From NCBI RefSeq assembly GCF_025787225.1, contig NZ_CP090958.1:1207856-1271855 (forward strand): a stretch of 64,000 nucleotides of DNA, read 5' to 3'. The notes beneath the pieces are model-generated. The model was given only the letters and a program-made list of their open reading frames with translations, did not search any database and was not told the DNA's origin. A program made the translations under genes and the position numbers. This document shows positions 36,291 to 46,919 of this stretch, one piece after another. Source of the stretch: Saxibacter everestensis. GTDB lineage: Bacteria; Actinomycetota; Actinomycetes; Actinomycetales; Brevibacteriaceae. Each line of letters starts with the position of its first letter. The first letter of the stretch is position 1.

Positions 36291-37216
36291 TGGGCGAAAT
36301 CAGGTCATTTGCGATTCCCGAGGGTTTGGCTGGCGAACGGGTCGACGTCGGGCTCGGCCGGATGCTTGGCCTGTCACGCTCGGCCAGCGCCGAGCTGGTT
36401 GCAGGCGGGAAAGTCGCACTGGACGGCATCGTCGTCTCGAAGTCGACCCGGCTGCTTCCGGGCAGCCTGCTCGACGTCGAACTTGCCGAACCCGCCAGGC
36501 CGCTAGAGATTGTTCCCGAACCGGTCGAGGGAATGGAGATCGTTTACGACGACGATGCTTTCGTCGTGGTGAACAAACCGGTCGGTGTGGCCGCGCATGC
36601 CGCAGCGAGCTGGCATGGACCTACTGTCATCGGTGGCTTGGCGGCGGCCGGCTATCAGATTGCGACTTCCGGCGCATCGGAGCGCCAGGGCATCGTGCAC
36701 CGGCTGGACGTCGGTACGTCCGGCCTGATGGTCGTCGCGAAGAGCGAGCACGCCTACAGCGTGCTGAAGCGCGCCTTCAAGCAGCGCACAGTGACGAAGA
36801 TCTACCATGCACTGGTCCAGGGCCACCCGGACCCGTTCGTTGGAACCATTGACGCGCCGATCGGGCGGCATCCCCGGCGCGATGGCCTGTGGGCCGTCGT
36901 CAGCGGAGGCAAACCAGCCGTCACGCACTATGAGGTGATCGAGGCGTTTGCTGCGGCGTCCCTGGCCGAGATCAAGCTCGAGACCGGGCGGACCCACCAG
37001 ATCAGGGTGCATTTTTCAGCGTTGAAGCATCCCTGCGCCGGCGACCTGAGCTATGGGGCGGATCCCACCTTGGCCAAGCAGCTCGGCCTTTCCCGGCAGT
37101 GGCTGCACGCGGTCCGGCTGGGATTCACCCACCCCGACTCCGGCAAGTGGGTGGAGTTCACCTCGGAGTATCCGCCCGACCTGGCCGAGGCCCTTGCCAG
37201 GCTGTCCCACGAATAG
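36290..37216 (+). CDS. RluA/RluD-family pseudouridine synthase
   Basis: The product has 308 residues from the GTG at 36290, with GAAGGAG upstream and a 1-base overlap with lspA. A longer frame from 36047 runs inside lspA and is rejected. An N-terminal S4 RNA-binding domain (about 10-75) precedes the catalytic domain with [15 protein letters not shown] (catalytic Asp) and [10 protein letters not shown]. It probably modifies 23S rRNA uridines. The lspA-rluD pair is conserved in many bacteria. Confidence 0.92.
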   Translation: MGEIRSFAIPEGLAGERVDVGLGRMLGLSRSASAELVAGGKVALDGIVVSKSTRLLPGSLLDVELAEPARPLEIVPEPVEGMEIVYDDDAFVVVNKPVGVAAHAAASWHGPTVIGGLAAAGYQIATSGASERQGIVHRLDVGTSGLMVVAKSEHAYSVLKRAFKQRTVTKIYHALVQGHPDPFVGTIDAPIGRHPRRDGLWAVVSGGKPAVTHYEVIEAFAAASLAEIKLETGRTHQIRVHFSALKHPCAGDLSYGADPTLAKQLGLSRQWLHAVRLGFTHPDSGKWVEFTSEYPPDLAEALARLSHE

Positions 37217-37377
37217 CTGGACCTCGCCGGGCGGTCCGCTTAGTTGAGGGCAACGGGTCTGTCGGTGCCGGGGATTAGGCTCGTGCATAAGTAGACTTGG
37301 CCGGTAGCCGGAACAGGTTTTCTAGCAGCACACAGCTAGCACACAGCAGCACACAAGGGTCAAAAGGCAGGCGTTGA

Positions 37378-40300
37378 ATGTCCCAGGGTAAAGACTCCTT
37401 CGTTCACTTACACGTGCACACGGAGTACTCGATGCTCGACGGTGCCGCAAAGCTCGGCCAGTTGTTTGAAGAGGCGTCCCGGCTTGAGATGCCAGCGATA
37501 GCCACAACCGATCACGGCTTCCTTTTCGGCGCCTTCGACTTCTGGAAGCACGCCACGGAAGCGGGCATCAAGCCGATCATCGGTATCGAGGCTTATGTCG
37601 CTCCGGGCACCAGCCGTCACGACCGTACCCGGGTCAAGTGGGGCGAGAAGCATCAGGCCGGTGACGATGTCTCCGGTGGCGGCGCGTACACGCACATGAC
37701 CTTGCTGAGCAAGGACAACGCCGGAATGCAGAACTTGTTCCGGATGTCGTCGATCGGTTCGCTGGACAGTGTATTCGCCAAATGGCCGCGGATTGACCGC
37801 GAACTGCTGAACACGTACGGCAAGAGTCTGATCGCAACCACGGGTTGCCCCTCGGGTGAGGTGCAGACCCGGCTGCGGCTTGGCCAGTACGCCGAGGCCA
37901 AGGCCGCCGCCGCCGAATTTCAGGACATCTTCGGCAAGGAGAACTACTACTGCGAGCTGATGGACCATGGCCTCTCAATAGAAAAGCGGGTCACGAAGGA
38001 CCTGCTGCGGTTGTCGAAGGAACTGAGCATCCCACTCGTCGCTACCAACGACCTGCACTACACCCATGAGGCCGACTCCAAGGCGCACGAGGCGCTGTTG
38101 TCGGTGCAATCCGGTTCCACCCTGCTCGAACCGACCTATGACCAGGGTGGTTCCCGCTTCGCCTTCAGCGGCTCAGGCTTTTACCTGAAGTCCGCGGCAG
38201 AAATGCGTTCGCTGTTCCAGGAGATGCCGGAGGCATGCGACAACACGCTCGCGATCGCCGAGCAGTGCGAGGTGTCGTTCAACACCAACGCCAACTTCAT
38301 GCCGCGCTTCCCTTGCCCTCCGGGCGAGGATGAAACCTCGTGGATGGTCAAGGAAGTCGAGAAGGGGCTGCATTACCGCTACCCGGACGGTATACCTGAC
38401 GAGGTTCGCAGGCAGGCGAACTACGAGGTCGAAGTCATCACGAACATGGGCTTCCCCGGTTACTTCCTCGTGGTTGCCGATTTCATCAACTGGTCGAAGG
38501 ACAACGGAATCCGGGTCGGGCCGGGCCGTGGCTCCGGCGCCGGTTCGATGGTCGCCTACGCGATGCGGATCACCGACCTCGACCCGCTGAAACACGGCCT
38601 GATCTTTGAGCGCTTCCTGAATCCGGACCGGGTGTCGATGCCCGACTTCGACGTCGACTTCGACGAGCGTCGTCGCGGCGAGGTGATCAGGTACGTGACC
38701 GAGAAGTACGGCGACGACCGGGTCGCCCAGATCGTCACCTATGGAACGATCAAGGCCAAGCAGGCGCTCAAGGACTCTGCGCGGGTGCTCGGCTATCCGT
38801 TCTCGATGGGTGAGACCCTGACCAAGGCGATGCCGCCCACCATCATGGGTAAGGACATCCCGCTGACCGGCATCGAGGACCCGGCGCACAAGCGTTACGG
38901 CGAGGCGGAAGACTTCCGCACAGTGCTGAGGAACGACCCCGAGGCCGGGAAGGTGTTCGAGCTCGCCAAGGGACTTGAAGGCCTGAAACGCCAGTGGGGC
39001 GTGCATGCCGCGGGCGTGATCATGAGTTCCGAGCCGTTGCTCGACGTCATCCCGATCATGCGCCGCCTGCAGGACGGCCAGGTGATCACCCAGTTCGACT
39101 ATCCCACCTGCGAAGGCCTCGGCCTGATCAAGATGGACTTCCTCGGCCTGCGAAATCTCACGATCATCGACGACGCCCTGGACAACATCAAGTTCAACGG
39201 CAAGGAACGTCCGGACCTGGAGAAGTTGGAGCTCGACGACCCGGAGACCTACGCGCTGCTGGCCCGCGGCGACACTCTCGGCGTCTTCCAATTCGACGGT
39301 GGGCCGATGCGCTCTCTGCTGCGGCTTATGCGGCCGGACAACTTCGAGGACATTTCCGCTGTCGGCGCCCTGTACCGTCCGGGCCCGATGGGGGCCAACT
39401 CGCACACGAATTACGCGCTGCGTAAGAACGGCCAGCAGGAAATCACTCCGATCCACCCCGAGCTGGCCGAGCCACTCGAGGAGATCCTTGGCACCACGCA
39501 CGGCCTGATCGTCTATCAGGAGCAGGTTATGGCGATCGCGCAGAAGGTCGCCGGCTACTCGCTAGGCCAGGCCGACCTGCTCAGGCGTGCCATGGGCAAG
39601 AAGAAGAAGTCCGAGCTGGACAAGCAGTTCGCCGGATTCTCCGAGGGCATGAAAGAGCGCGGCTTCAGTGCCGCCGCCGTCAAAGCGCTCTGGGACATTC
39701 TGCTGCCGTTCTCCGACTACGCCTTCAACAAGGCGCACTCGGCCGCGTACGGCGTGGTGTCTTACTGGACCGCCTATCTCAAGGCGCATTTCCCGGCCGA
39801 GTACATGGCCGCCGTGCTCACCAGCGTCGGCGACGACAAGGACAAATCCGCGATCTACCTCAATGAGTGCCGCCGGCTGCACATCTCGGTGCTGCCACCG
39901 GACGTGAACGAATCGGCGCGCAACTTCGCCCCAGTCGGCAAGGATGTCCGTTTCGGCATGAGCGCGGTGCGAAACGTTGGCGGTAACGTCGTCGACGGCA
40001 TAGTCGCAGCACGCGAGGAGAAGGGCGCATTCACCTCGTTCCAGGATTTCCTCGACAAGGTTCCGGCGCAGGTCTGCAATAAGCGCACCATCGAGTCGCT
40101 GATCAAGGCCGGCGGATTCGACTCGCTTGGCCACACCAGGCGATCCCTGGTTGAAATCCACGAGGAAGCCGTCGATTCGGTTGTCGGCGTGAAGCGGCAG
40201 GAAGCCAAGGGCCAGTTCGACCTGTTCGCCGGTCTCGGCGCGGCCGACGAGACCTCGGGCTTCGCCGTCGTGATTCCGGATCGGCCGGAGTGGGACAAGA

Positions 40301-40935
40301 AGGAGAAGCTCGCCTTCGAACGCGACATGCTGGGACTTTACGTTTCGGACCATCCGCTGAACGGACTGGAGAAGATTCTTGCCGAGCAGGCCGAGGTGTC
40401 AATCGCCAGATTGATCGAAGACGACGCGCGCCCGGACGGCTCACAGGTCACCATCGCCGGCATGATCACCAGCCTGCAGCGGAAAGTCTCGAAGAACAGC
40501 GGCAACCCCTACGCCATCGCCACCATCGAGGATCTCGACGCAAGCATCGAGGTGATGTTCTTCGGACAGGTCTACCAGCCGGTGGCGACGATTCTCGCCG
40601 AAGACCTGATCGTCACGGTGAAGGCGCGCATTCGCCGGCGTGACGAAGGCGCGCTGTCGCTGATGGCGATGGAGATCACCCTCCCGGACGTTTCCGATGC
40701 TGCCGGAACCGGGCCGGTCGCCATCTCGATGCCATTGACCAAGTGCACCCCGCCGATGGTCGAACGGCTGGCGGACGTACTCCGGACCCATCCGGGTAAG
40801 AACGAGGTGCACCTGAGGCTGACGCAGCCCGGCCGGGCCACCTTGATGCGCTTGGACCGCAGCCTCAGGGTTGAGCCGAATCCGGCGCTCTACGGTGACC
40901 TGAAGGCCCTGCTGGGTCCGAGCTGCCTGGTCTAG
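37378..40935 (+). CDS. dnaE: DNA polymerase III alpha subunit
   Basis: The product has 1185 residues, full length. The N-terminal PHP domain (HLHVHTEYSMLDG) is followed by the palm domain with PDFDVDFDERRR near residue 422, which holds catalytic Asp residues. The fingers contain YQEQVMAIAQKVAGYS, and an OB-fold region lies after residue 1000. It is the replicative polymerase. It starts 161 bases after rluD, with short AGCACACA repeats at 37327-37355 in the gap. Confidence 0.97.
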   Translation: MSQGKDSFVHLHVHTEYSMLDGAAKLGQLFEEASRLEMPAIATTDHGFLFGAFDFWKHATEAGIKPIIGIEAYVAPGTSRHDRTRVKWGEKHQAGDDVSGGGAYTHMTLLSKDNAGMQNLFRMSSIGSLDSVFAKWPRIDRELLNTYGKSLIATTGCPSGEVQTRLRLGQYAEAKAAAAEFQDIFGKENYYCELMDHGLSIEKRVTKDLLRLSKELSIPLVATNDLHYTHEADSKAHEALLSVQSGSTLLEPTYDQGGSRFAFSGSGFYLKSAAEMRSLFQEMPEACDNTLAIAEQCEVSFNTNANFMPRFPCPPGEDETSWMVKEVEKGLHYRYPDGIPDEVRRQANYEVEVITNMGFPGYFLVVADFINWSKDNGIRVGPGRGSGAGSMVAYAMRITDLDPLKHGLIFERFLNPDRVSMPDFDVDFDERRRGEVIRYVTEKYGDDRVAQIVTYGTIKAKQALKDSARVLGYPFSMGETLTKAMPPTIMGKDIPLTGIEDPAHKRYGEAEDFRTVLRNDPEAGKVFELAKGLEGLKRQWGVHAAGVIMSSEPLLDVIPIMRRLQDGQVITQFDYPTCEGLGLIKMDFLGLRNLTIIDDALDNIKFNGKERPDLEKLELDDPETYALLARGDTLGVFQFDGGPMRSLLRLMRPDNFEDISAVGALYRPGPMGANSHTNYALRKNGQQEITPIHPELAEPLEEILGTTHGLIVYQEQVMAIAQKVAGYSLGQADLLRRAMGKKKKSELDKQFAGFSEGMKERGFSAAAVKALWDILLPFSDYAFNKAHSAAYGVVSYWTAYLKAHFPAEYMAAVLTSVGDDKDKSAIYLNECRRLHISVLPPDVNESARNFAPVGKDVRFGMSAVRNVGGNVVDGIVAAREEKGAFTSFQDFLDKVPAQVCNKRTIESLIKAGGFDSLGHTRRSLVEIHEEAVDSVVGVKRQEAKGQFDLFAGLGAADETSGFAVVIPDRPEWDKKEKLAFERDMLGLYVSDHPLNGLEKILAEQAEVSIARLIEDDARPDGSQVTIAGMITSLQRKVSKNSGNPYAIATIEDLDASIEVMFFGQVYQPVATILAEDLIVTVKARIRRRDEGALSLMAMEITLPDVSDAAGTGPVAISMPLTKCTPPMVERLADVLRTHPGKNEVHLRLTQPGRATLMRLDRSLRVEPNPALYGDLKALLGPSCLV

Positions 40936-40939
40936 CACG

Positions 40940-41866
40940 ATGACGTTTCCCGGCGACGGCCAGCCGCCAAGCGGTGAGCAGTTCGAAATAGGTTTCGGCG
41001 ACTACCGGGCTGTGATCACAGCGATCGGGGCCAGCCTGCGTCTGCTGCAGCACAAGGGCAGGGACCTCGTCGTTCCCTTTGCCGTGTCCGAGCTTCGGCC
41101 GGCGCATCGCGGAGCCGTTATGGTGCCGTGGCCGAACCGGATTGTCGACGGACACTACGAGTTCGACGGTAAGAGCTTTCAACTGCCGCTGAGCGAGCCG
41201 GCGCGTGGGCACGCGATCCACGGGCTGGTGGACTGGGCGCGGTTCGAGCCGCTAAAGCGATCGGCGAACCAGGTGGTGCTCGGCTATCGGCTGCCGGCGC
41301 AGAAGGGCTACCCGTTCTCGCTCAACGTCACCGTCAGCTATACCTTGGACGCCGGAGGGCTGCGCACCGAGGTGGTTTCGCGGAACACCGGAACCGTCCC
41401 GGCACCCTACGGCGTCGCGGCCCATCCGTATCTGGTCGCCGGCCCGGGCCGCGTCGACGACTGGGAACTGACCCTGCCGGCCGGTGACTATCTCGAGACC
41501 GCCGGCGAGCGGCTGCTGCCAGGTGAGGATCGTCAGGTTGCCGGAACGGCTTTCGACTTTCGGCAGCGCCGGGTCATCGGCGACACCGAAATGGATCACG
41601 CCTTCACTCGGCTGGACATCGATGCCGCCGGCGACGTCCGGGTCGCGGTGAATTCGCCGGACGGCGGGGGAGTGGAGCTGTCGTTCGCACGGCTCGGCTG
41701 GGTGCAGGTATTCACCGCCGATCTGCCGGATCCACTGGTGAGCCGGACCGGGCTTGCAGTGGAACCGATGAGTTGCCCGCCGGATGCCTTCAACTCGGGC
41801 CGCGACCTGGACCGGCTTGCCGCTGGCGCCGACCACAGTGCGTCCTGGCGGATCTCCGCGTTGTAA
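40940..41866 (+). CDS. Aldose 1-epimerase family protein
   Basis: The product has 308 residues of the galactose mutarotase-like fold. His residues in [10 protein letters not shown] and [11 protein letters not shown] and the catalytic Glu in [13 protein letters not shown] fit the family. It interconverts the anomers of a hexose or hexose phosphate. It starts 4 bases after dnaE and may be co-transcribed, although the two are not functionally related. Confidence 0.9.
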   Translation: MTFPGDGQPPSGEQFEIGFGDYRAVITAIGASLRLLQHKGRDLVVPFAVSELRPAHRGAVMVPWPNRIVDGHYEFDGKSFQLPLSEPARGHAIHGLVDWARFEPLKRSANQVVLGYRLPAQKGYPFSLNVTVSYTLDAGGLRTEVVSRNTGTVPAPYGVAAHPYLVAGPGRVDDWELTLPAGDYLETAGERLLPGEDRQVAGTAFDFRQRRVIGDTEMDHAFTRLDIDAAGDVRVAVNSPDGGGVELSFARLGWVQVFTADLPDPLVSRTGLAVEPMSCPPDAFNSGRDLDRLAAGADHSASWRISAL

Positions 41867-41936
41867 CCCCCGGCCTCGTCCGTCGTTCACCGTCCGGCTC
41901 GCCCGGGGCGCTCGTGCCAGTACACTTATGCGCGTG

Positions 41937-43256
41937 ATGAAACGCCTTGACTTTCGATCCGCATCCCTCGACCGGCGAACGCTGCGGGCCGCGGTTCCGC
42001 GGGCAGCAGTGAACCTTGCGGCTGCGGTCGCGGCAGTGACGCCGGTGATCGAGGACGTTCGTTCGGGTGGCCGCGAGGCAGTTCTGGATTACACCGAAAG
42101 ATTCGACCAGGTCCGGCCGGAGAGCATTTCGGTCAGCTCCGAGCGGCTTGCCCAGGCACTTGCCGACCTGGATCCGGAGGTGCGTTCCGCGCTTGAGGAA
42201 TCGATTCGTCGTGCCCGGCTGGTGCACGCCGACCAGCGTCGTGAAGACGTCACCACTACCGTTTCTTCAGGGGCAGAGGTAACGGAACGCTGGCTGCCGG
42301 TGTCCCGGGTCGGCCTCTACGTTCCGGGCGGCCTGGCGGTCTACCCCTCGTCGGTCGTGATGAACGTCGTACCGGCGCAGACTGCGGGTGTCGATCAGAT
42401 CGCAATCGCCTCGCCGCCGCAAAAGGAATTCGGCGGGATGCCTCACCCGGTGGTTTTGGCCGCTGCCGCACTGCTCGGCGTGCAGGAGGTCTACGCGATG
42501 GGTGGAGCGCAGGCGATTGCCGCGTTCGCCTATGGCTACGACGGCGAGCAGGACAGCCTCGAACCGGTCGATCTGATCACCGGCCCGGGAAACGCCTATG
42601 TCGCGGCAGCGAAGAGCGTTGTGCGCAATATCGTCGGCATCGACGCGATAGCCGGCACCACCGAAATCGCTGTGCTGGCCGATGCCGGCGCCGATCCGTT
42701 CCTGGTCGCGGCGGACCTGGTCAGCCAGGCCGAGCACGATCCGGCGGCGGCATCCATCCTGGTCACCGACTCCGAGGAACTGGCCGACGCGGTCGACCTC
42801 GCACTCGTCGACCGGGTGGCGGCAACGAAACACACGGGCCGGGTCACCGAGGCGCTTGGCGGTCCGCAGTCGGCGATCATCATCGTCGACGATCTCGATG
42901 CCGGCATTGCGGTGATCAACGCCTACGCCGGTGAACACGTCGAGATACTGACCGCGAACGCGCGCGCCGTGGCAGCGCGGGTGACGAATGCTGGGGCACT
43001 CTTCATCGGACCGTACTCACCGGTGAGCCTCGGCGACTACTGCGCCGGCTCCAATCACGTGCTGCCGACCTCGGGAACCGCAAGCTTCGCCTCGGGCTTA
43101 GGCGTGCAGAGCTTCCTTAAATCGACTCACATTGTGAACTACTCCAAGTCGGCCCTGCGGGAGGTCGCAGACCACGTCGTGACCCTCTCCCGTGCCGAGG
43201 ACCTGCCCGCGCATGGCGAAGCAGTTTCCGCGCGCTTTGAACAAGAGGTGAGCTGA
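41937..43256 (+). CDS. hisD: Histidinol dehydrogenase
   Basis: The product has 439 residues from the ATG at 41937; ATG 41928 and GTG 41934 are also in frame. Conserved stretches include [38 protein letters not shown] (zinc site) and [12 protein letters not shown]. It catalyses the last two steps of histidine synthesis. TACACT at 41921-41926 is a likely -10 box, which would make the message nearly or fully leaderless from GTG 41934. No other his gene is in the window. Confidence 0.95.
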   Translation: MKRLDFRSASLDRRTLRAAVPRAAVNLAAAVAAVTPVIEDVRSGGREAVLDYTERFDQVRPESISVSSERLAQALADLDPEVRSALEESIRRARLVHADQRREDVTTTVSSGAEVTERWLPVSRVGLYVPGGLAVYPSSVVMNVVPAQTAGVDQIAIASPPQKEFGGMPHPVVLAAAALLGVQEVYAMGGAQAIAAFAYGYDGEQDSLEPVDLITGPGNAYVAAAKSVVRNIVGIDAIAGTTEIAVLADAGADPFLVAADLVSQAEHDPAAASILVTDSEELADAVDLALVDRVAATKHTGRVTEALGGPQSAIIIVDDLDAGIAVINAYAGEHVEILTANARAVAARVTNAGALFIGPYSPVSLGDYCAGSNHVLPTSGTASFASGLGVQSFLKSTHIVNYSKSALREVADHVVTLSRAEDLPAHGEAVSARFEQEVS

Positions 43257-43765
43257 TGCATTGCCCTTTCTGCCGGCATCCGGATTCCCGGGTCGTCGAT
43301 TCGCGCACATCTGAGGACGGCACGGCGATTCGTCGGCGTCGCCAATGCCCGAACTGCTCGCGCCGATTCACCACGATGGAGGCGACAAGCCTCGCCGTGA
43401 TCAAGCGCTCCGGAGTGTCGGAACCGTTCAGCAGGCAAAAGGTGATCAACGGGGTGCGCAAGGCCTGTCAGGGCAGGCCGGTCAGCGAAGACGACCTCGC
43501 AATGCTGGCACAGAAGGTGGAAGAGACTGTCAGATCGATGGGAATCGCGGAGATCGACGCGGACGAAGTCGGCCTGTCCATCCTCGACCCGTTGCGCGAG
43601 CTCGACGAGATCGCCTACCTGCGTTTTGCCTCTGTTTACCAGAGCTTTGACTCGCTCGAAGACTTCGAAACGGCCATCGAAGTACTGCGCGAGGACGCAA
43701 AGAAGACCCCCGCTATTGAAAGCCCGCAGGAAGCCGGTACTATCAGCTCAGACGACTTGTCATAG
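43256..43765 (+). CDS. nrdR: Ribonucleotide reductase regulator NrdR
   Basis: The product has 169 residues. A zinc ribbon (CPFC near residue 3 and CPNC near 31) is followed by an ATP-cone domain (about 46-136). The tetramer senses dATP/ATP and represses ribonucleotide reductase genes. The ATG overlaps the hisD stop (TGATG). The C-terminal Pro/Glu/Ser-rich tail is slightly longer than the family norm. The terminator at 43783 closes the unit. Confidence 0.96.
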   Translation: MHCPFCRHPDSRVVDSRTSEDGTAIRRRRQCPNCSRRFTTMEATSLAVIKRSGVSEPFSRQKVINGVRKACQGRPVSEDDLAMLAQKVEETVRSMGIAEIDADEVGLSILDPLRELDEIAYLRFASVYQSFDSLEDFETAIEVLREDAKKTPAIESPQEAGTISSDDLS

Positions 43766-43782
43766 CGCGTCGCACAAAGACC

Positions 43783-43834
43783 GCCGTTGGTGGCATCGGA
43801 GGGGAAGCCGTTGCCACCAGCGGCTTTTGTTTTG
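43783..43834 (+). terminator. Intrinsic terminator of hisD-nrdR
   Basis: GCCGTTGGTGGCA (43783-43795) pairs with TGCCACCAGCGGC (43812-43824) over 13 bases with one G-T wobble, followed by TTTTGTTTT. It ends at the stop of the converging M50 gene. Confidence 0.88.
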
Positions 43835-43835
43835 C

Positions 43836-44597
43836 CTAGAGTTCGGGGATGAAACCGGCCAGCACCGCTCCGGTTCCACAGAGCACAAGTGCGTACACAA
43901 GGCCGAAGCTTCCGAGCCAGACGGCGGGCGGAACGATGGTGATCCTGGCCAGTGCAGCCGCGTCCGAATGGCCGGTACGACCCTGCCGATGATCCCGGAT
44001 CAGACTAAGCACCGCGCGACCGCCACCGAGCTGCAGCAGCACGCCGAACGCGATCAGCACTGCGGTGCTCAGTGTTGGCTCGGCAGTCCACCAGAGGGCC
44101 GCCAGGGCAGCCGTGGTGACCAGGAAGATAAACACGGTGAACCAGCTTCGGGCCATCACCAGTACGAAGACCATAATCAGGAGCAGAATTGCGATGACCG
44201 GAGCCGCCCAGCCAGTTGATGCGCTTCCGACCAGTGCGATGCCGACCAGACCCGGAACGGGGTAGCCGAACCAGCTGGTGACAACCATCGCGGGGCCGCG
44301 GGTACGACCAGAGGTGACAGTTTCGCCGGACATGTCTCGGCGGACCGTGATCCCGTGCAGGCGGCGCCCGGTCAGCAGGCCGATGAGCGCGTGGCCAAGC
44401 TCATGCACGACAGTGACGACGATTCGGAAGACACCCCACGCCTGACTCGAGGCACACAGGATGATGCCCACGACTACGCTGCCGATTAGGGTGGCATTAA
44501 GGCTTGAGCTGTCCAGCAGGCCCAGGTCGATATGCCCCAGCCGTGACACGACCTGGTCCCAGACGGCACCAGCCGTCACGGCGTCCGCGCCGCTCAA
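43836..44597 (-). CDS. M50-family (M50B-like) membrane metallopeptidase
   Basis: The product has 253 residues with about six membrane segments. The zinc motif HELGH sits near residue 64 in a membrane segment, as in site-2-protease-like M50 enzymes. The second metal-binding motif NPxxD was not found in an obvious form. The TTG at 44597 overlaps the stop of the helicase gene (TTGA); a downstream GTG is possible. It may cleave a membrane-bound substrate; none is suggested by the neighbours. Confidence 0.82.
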   Translation of the reverse strand: MSGADAVTAGAVWDQVVSRLGHIDLGLLDSSSLNATLIGSVVVGIILCASSQAWGVFRIVVTVVHELGHALIGLLTGRRLHGITVRRDMSGETVTSGRTRGPAMVVTSWFGYPVPGLVGIALVGSASTGWAAPVIAILLLIMVFVLVMARSWFTVFIFLVTTAALAALWWTAEPTLSTAVLIAFGVLLQLGGGRAVLSLIRDHRQGRTGHSDAAALARITIVPPAVWLGSFGLVYALVLCGTGAVLAGFIPEL

Positions 44598-46816
44598 ACC
44601 GATTGACCGAAGTCGTCGGTGGTCACGACGGCGAGGCGCTGGGTCGGCCTGGTCAGCGAAACGTACAGGTCTCCGAGCCCGCCCGCGGTGGTACCCCGGA
44701 TCGTGCCGGGTTGCACAACGAGGACACCGTCGAACTCCAGGCCCTTGACGTCGGTCGGCGACATCAGGGCGATATCGGCGTCGAGTCCGCCCGGTCCGAC
44801 ACCGAGAGTGATCCCGTCCGCTCCGATTGCGTCGTGCACCTGCCGAAGAAGCGAGTCCGGTGCAATCACCGCGATCTTGCCACCGTCCAGCAACGCCTTT
44901 TCGTGCCGTAGCCGCGTGGGCAGCGCGGCGAGCAGGGACGCGTCATCGGCGAACCTTTCGATATCCGGTGCCCATTTGCCCTCCCGAACCGAGGACGGAA
45001 CTGGCAGGTCCGGGAAGTCGGCGGTGATTGTTTCGGCGGCCAGTTTCATGATCTGGCCCGGCGTTCGGTAGTTGATCGTCAGTTCTTCCAGCTGCCAGCG
45101 ATTGCCGACATGCGGCGCCAGGACCTGTGCCCAGTCGCGGGTGCCGGCCGGCGAAGACGTCTGGGCGATATCGCCGACCAGTGTTGCCGACCTGCTCGGC
45201 ACCCGCCGGAACAACAGTCGCCACATCATCGGGGAGAGCTCCTGCGCCTCGTCCACGACCAGATGGCCGTACGCCCAGGTGCGGTCTTCCGTGGCGCGTT
45301 CGGCTGTGGTGATCCGCCGTCCGTTGTTGGCGAACCGCTCGGCCAGGGAACCGGCAGTGAGGTACTCTTCAGTTCCAGTCATCTCCAGGACCGACTGTGC
45401 GTACTTCAGCTGCTCGGCGCTGTCCGCCTGTTGATCCTGCTCGGCCCGGGCGCTGGCCTGCGGATCTTCGCCGATCAACTCCGCCGCCTCATCCAGCAGG
45501 GGTACGTCTTCCACCGTCCATGGCGCGCCGGCGTCGCGGCCCAGCAGCTCTCGCTCGGCGCTGCTGAACTCCGGCGTGGCTGCGGCAAGCCGTTCTGGAT
45601 GAGCGAACAGGTCGGCGACGAACTTCTGCGGTATCAACGGCATCCAGGCGAGGTTCAACGCAATTCGCACATCCCGTGATGAGCGGACGTCGTTCAGCAG
45701 TTCGGCGCGATCGCCCTGGTCGATCGTCCCGCCGATCGCCTCGCCGAGCTGGTCGGTGAGCTGGCGCAGCAGTTGTTTGACGAACGTGACCCTGGCCTCG
45801 TTATGGGGCAGATTGGTCCGGCGCGCCTTCTCCCGGGCGGAGCGGACCGCGGCACGAGTCAGTGTGACGATCCGGCCCTCCACATCGAGATCCTGGTCGG
45901 CCTCGGGTATCCGCTGCCGGGCGGCGATCGCGCGCCGGAGCACGCGAGCCATCCGGGCATCACCCTTGAGCGCAGCCACCTCGGGGCCGTCGTGCCGATT
46001 GGTTTCGACGCCTGGGAACAGGTTGCCCGCGGTTGTCAGCACTGCGCCGGTTTCGCCGAGCGAGGGCAGCACCTGTTCGATGTAGCGCAGGAAGACCGGG
46101 CTCGGCCCCACCAGCAGGACACCGGAACGCGCTATCCGCTCCCGGTGCTTGTAGAGCAGGTAGGCCGCGCGGTGCAGGGCTACCGCGGTTTTGCCGGTGC
46201 CTGGTCCACCCTGGACGACGAGCACCCCAGCCATCTCCCGCCTGATGATCCTGTCCTGCTCGGACTGGATGGTCGCGACGATATCGCCCATCCTTCCGGT
46301 CCGATTCGATTCGAGCGCGGCGATCAGGGCGCCTTCGCCGCTGAGTTCGGCCCGCTGTGAATCGGTGAGCGCGCCGAGGTCGAGGACGTCGTCCTCGATC
46401 CCGGTGACCGACCGTCCTCGGGTGATCAGGTGCCTGCGTCGGGCCACTCCGGCCGGCGAACCACTCGTCGCCTGATAGAACGGCTCGGCCGCCGGCGCAC
46501 GCCAATCGATCAGCAGCCGCTGCTGATCCTCGTCGGATAGCCCGATCCGCCCGATATAGCGGGGAACAGTGCTGTCCGCGAGATCGAGACGTCCGAAGCA
46601 GAGTCGATCCTCCGCGCTGTTCAGCCGGACAATCTGGTCTTCGTACAGGGTCGCGAACGCATCGCGTTCCGACCGGGCCTGATGGTTTCCGCCGGGAGAG
46701 GTTCTTCTAATGCTTGCCAGACGCTGATTCGCGTCGATTCTGAGCGCGTCCAAGCGGCCATAGAGTTGATCAAGGTTAGCTTGTTCGACGTCGATCTCGG
46801 CTTGTGTGCCACCCAT
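44594..46816 (-). CDS. UvrD-like helicase, HelD/HelR type RNA-polymerase-recycling ATPase
   Basis: The product has 740 residues from the ATG at 46816 (AAGGG upstream); a reading from 46861 lacks a ribosome site. An N-terminal helical arm region (about 1-90) precedes the split superfamily 1 helicase core with Walker A GGPGTGKTAVALHRAAYL near 205 and HLVVDEAQELSPMMW (Walker B) near 520. The early stretch DWRAPAAEPFYQ is typical of HelD. HelD and HelR proteins push stalled RNA polymerase off DNA and in some actinobacteria protect it from rifamycins. No rifamycin-associated dyad was seen upstream. Confidence 0.87.
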   Translation of the reverse strand: MGGTQAEIDVEQANLDQLYGRLDALRIDANQRLASIRRTSPGGNHQARSERDAFATLYEDQIVRLNSAEDRLCFGRLDLADSTVPRYIGRIGLSDEDQQRLLIDWRAPAAEPFYQATSGSPAGVARRRHLITRGRSVTGIEDDVLDLGALTDSQRAELSGEGALIAALESNRTGRMGDIVATIQSEQDRIIRREMAGVLVVQGGPGTGKTAVALHRAAYLLYKHRERIARSGVLLVGPSPVFLRYIEQVLPSLGETGAVLTTAGNLFPGVETNRHDGPEVAALKGDARMARVLRRAIAARQRIPEADQDLDVEGRIVTLTRAAVRSAREKARRTNLPHNEARVTFVKQLLRQLTDQLGEAIGGTIDQGDRAELLNDVRSSRDVRIALNLAWMPLIPQKFVADLFAHPERLAAATPEFSSAERELLGRDAGAPWTVEDVPLLDEAAELIGEDPQASARAEQDQQADSAEQLKYAQSVLEMTGTEEYLTAGSLAERFANNGRRITTAERATEDRTWAYGHLVVDEAQELSPMMWRLLFRRVPSRSATLVGDIAQTSSPAGTRDWAQVLAPHVGNRWQLEELTINYRTPGQIMKLAAETITADFPDLPVPSSVREGKWAPDIERFADDASLLAALPTRLRHEKALLDGGKIAVIAPDSLLRQVHDAIGADGITLGVGPGGLDADIALMSPTDVKGLEFDGVLVVQPGTIRGTTAGGLGDLYVSLTRPTQRLAVVTTDDFGQSV

Positions 46817-46919
46817 AATGACCCTTCTATTCCAGCCATCCAGTATGCCCGGTAAAGCCAAAGAGTTTACTGGCAGGGTGGCGATACGTGGCCGTGTGTC
46901 GTTGGGGGAGAATGGGGCA

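Noticed and set aside
37327-37355. AGCACACA repeats before dnaE as a regulatory array
   Set aside because: The copies are only 8-9 bases with irregular spacing, compatible with simple low-complexity sequence.
38173-39501. 442-codon open frame antisense to dnaE
   Set aside because: It lies wholly within the conserved polymerase domains of dnaE and has no recognisable domain or ribosome site.
46817-46919. Rifamycin-associated element upstream of the HelR-like gene
   Set aside because: No GGGG...CCCC type 19-base dyad is present between the helicase and MFS starts.
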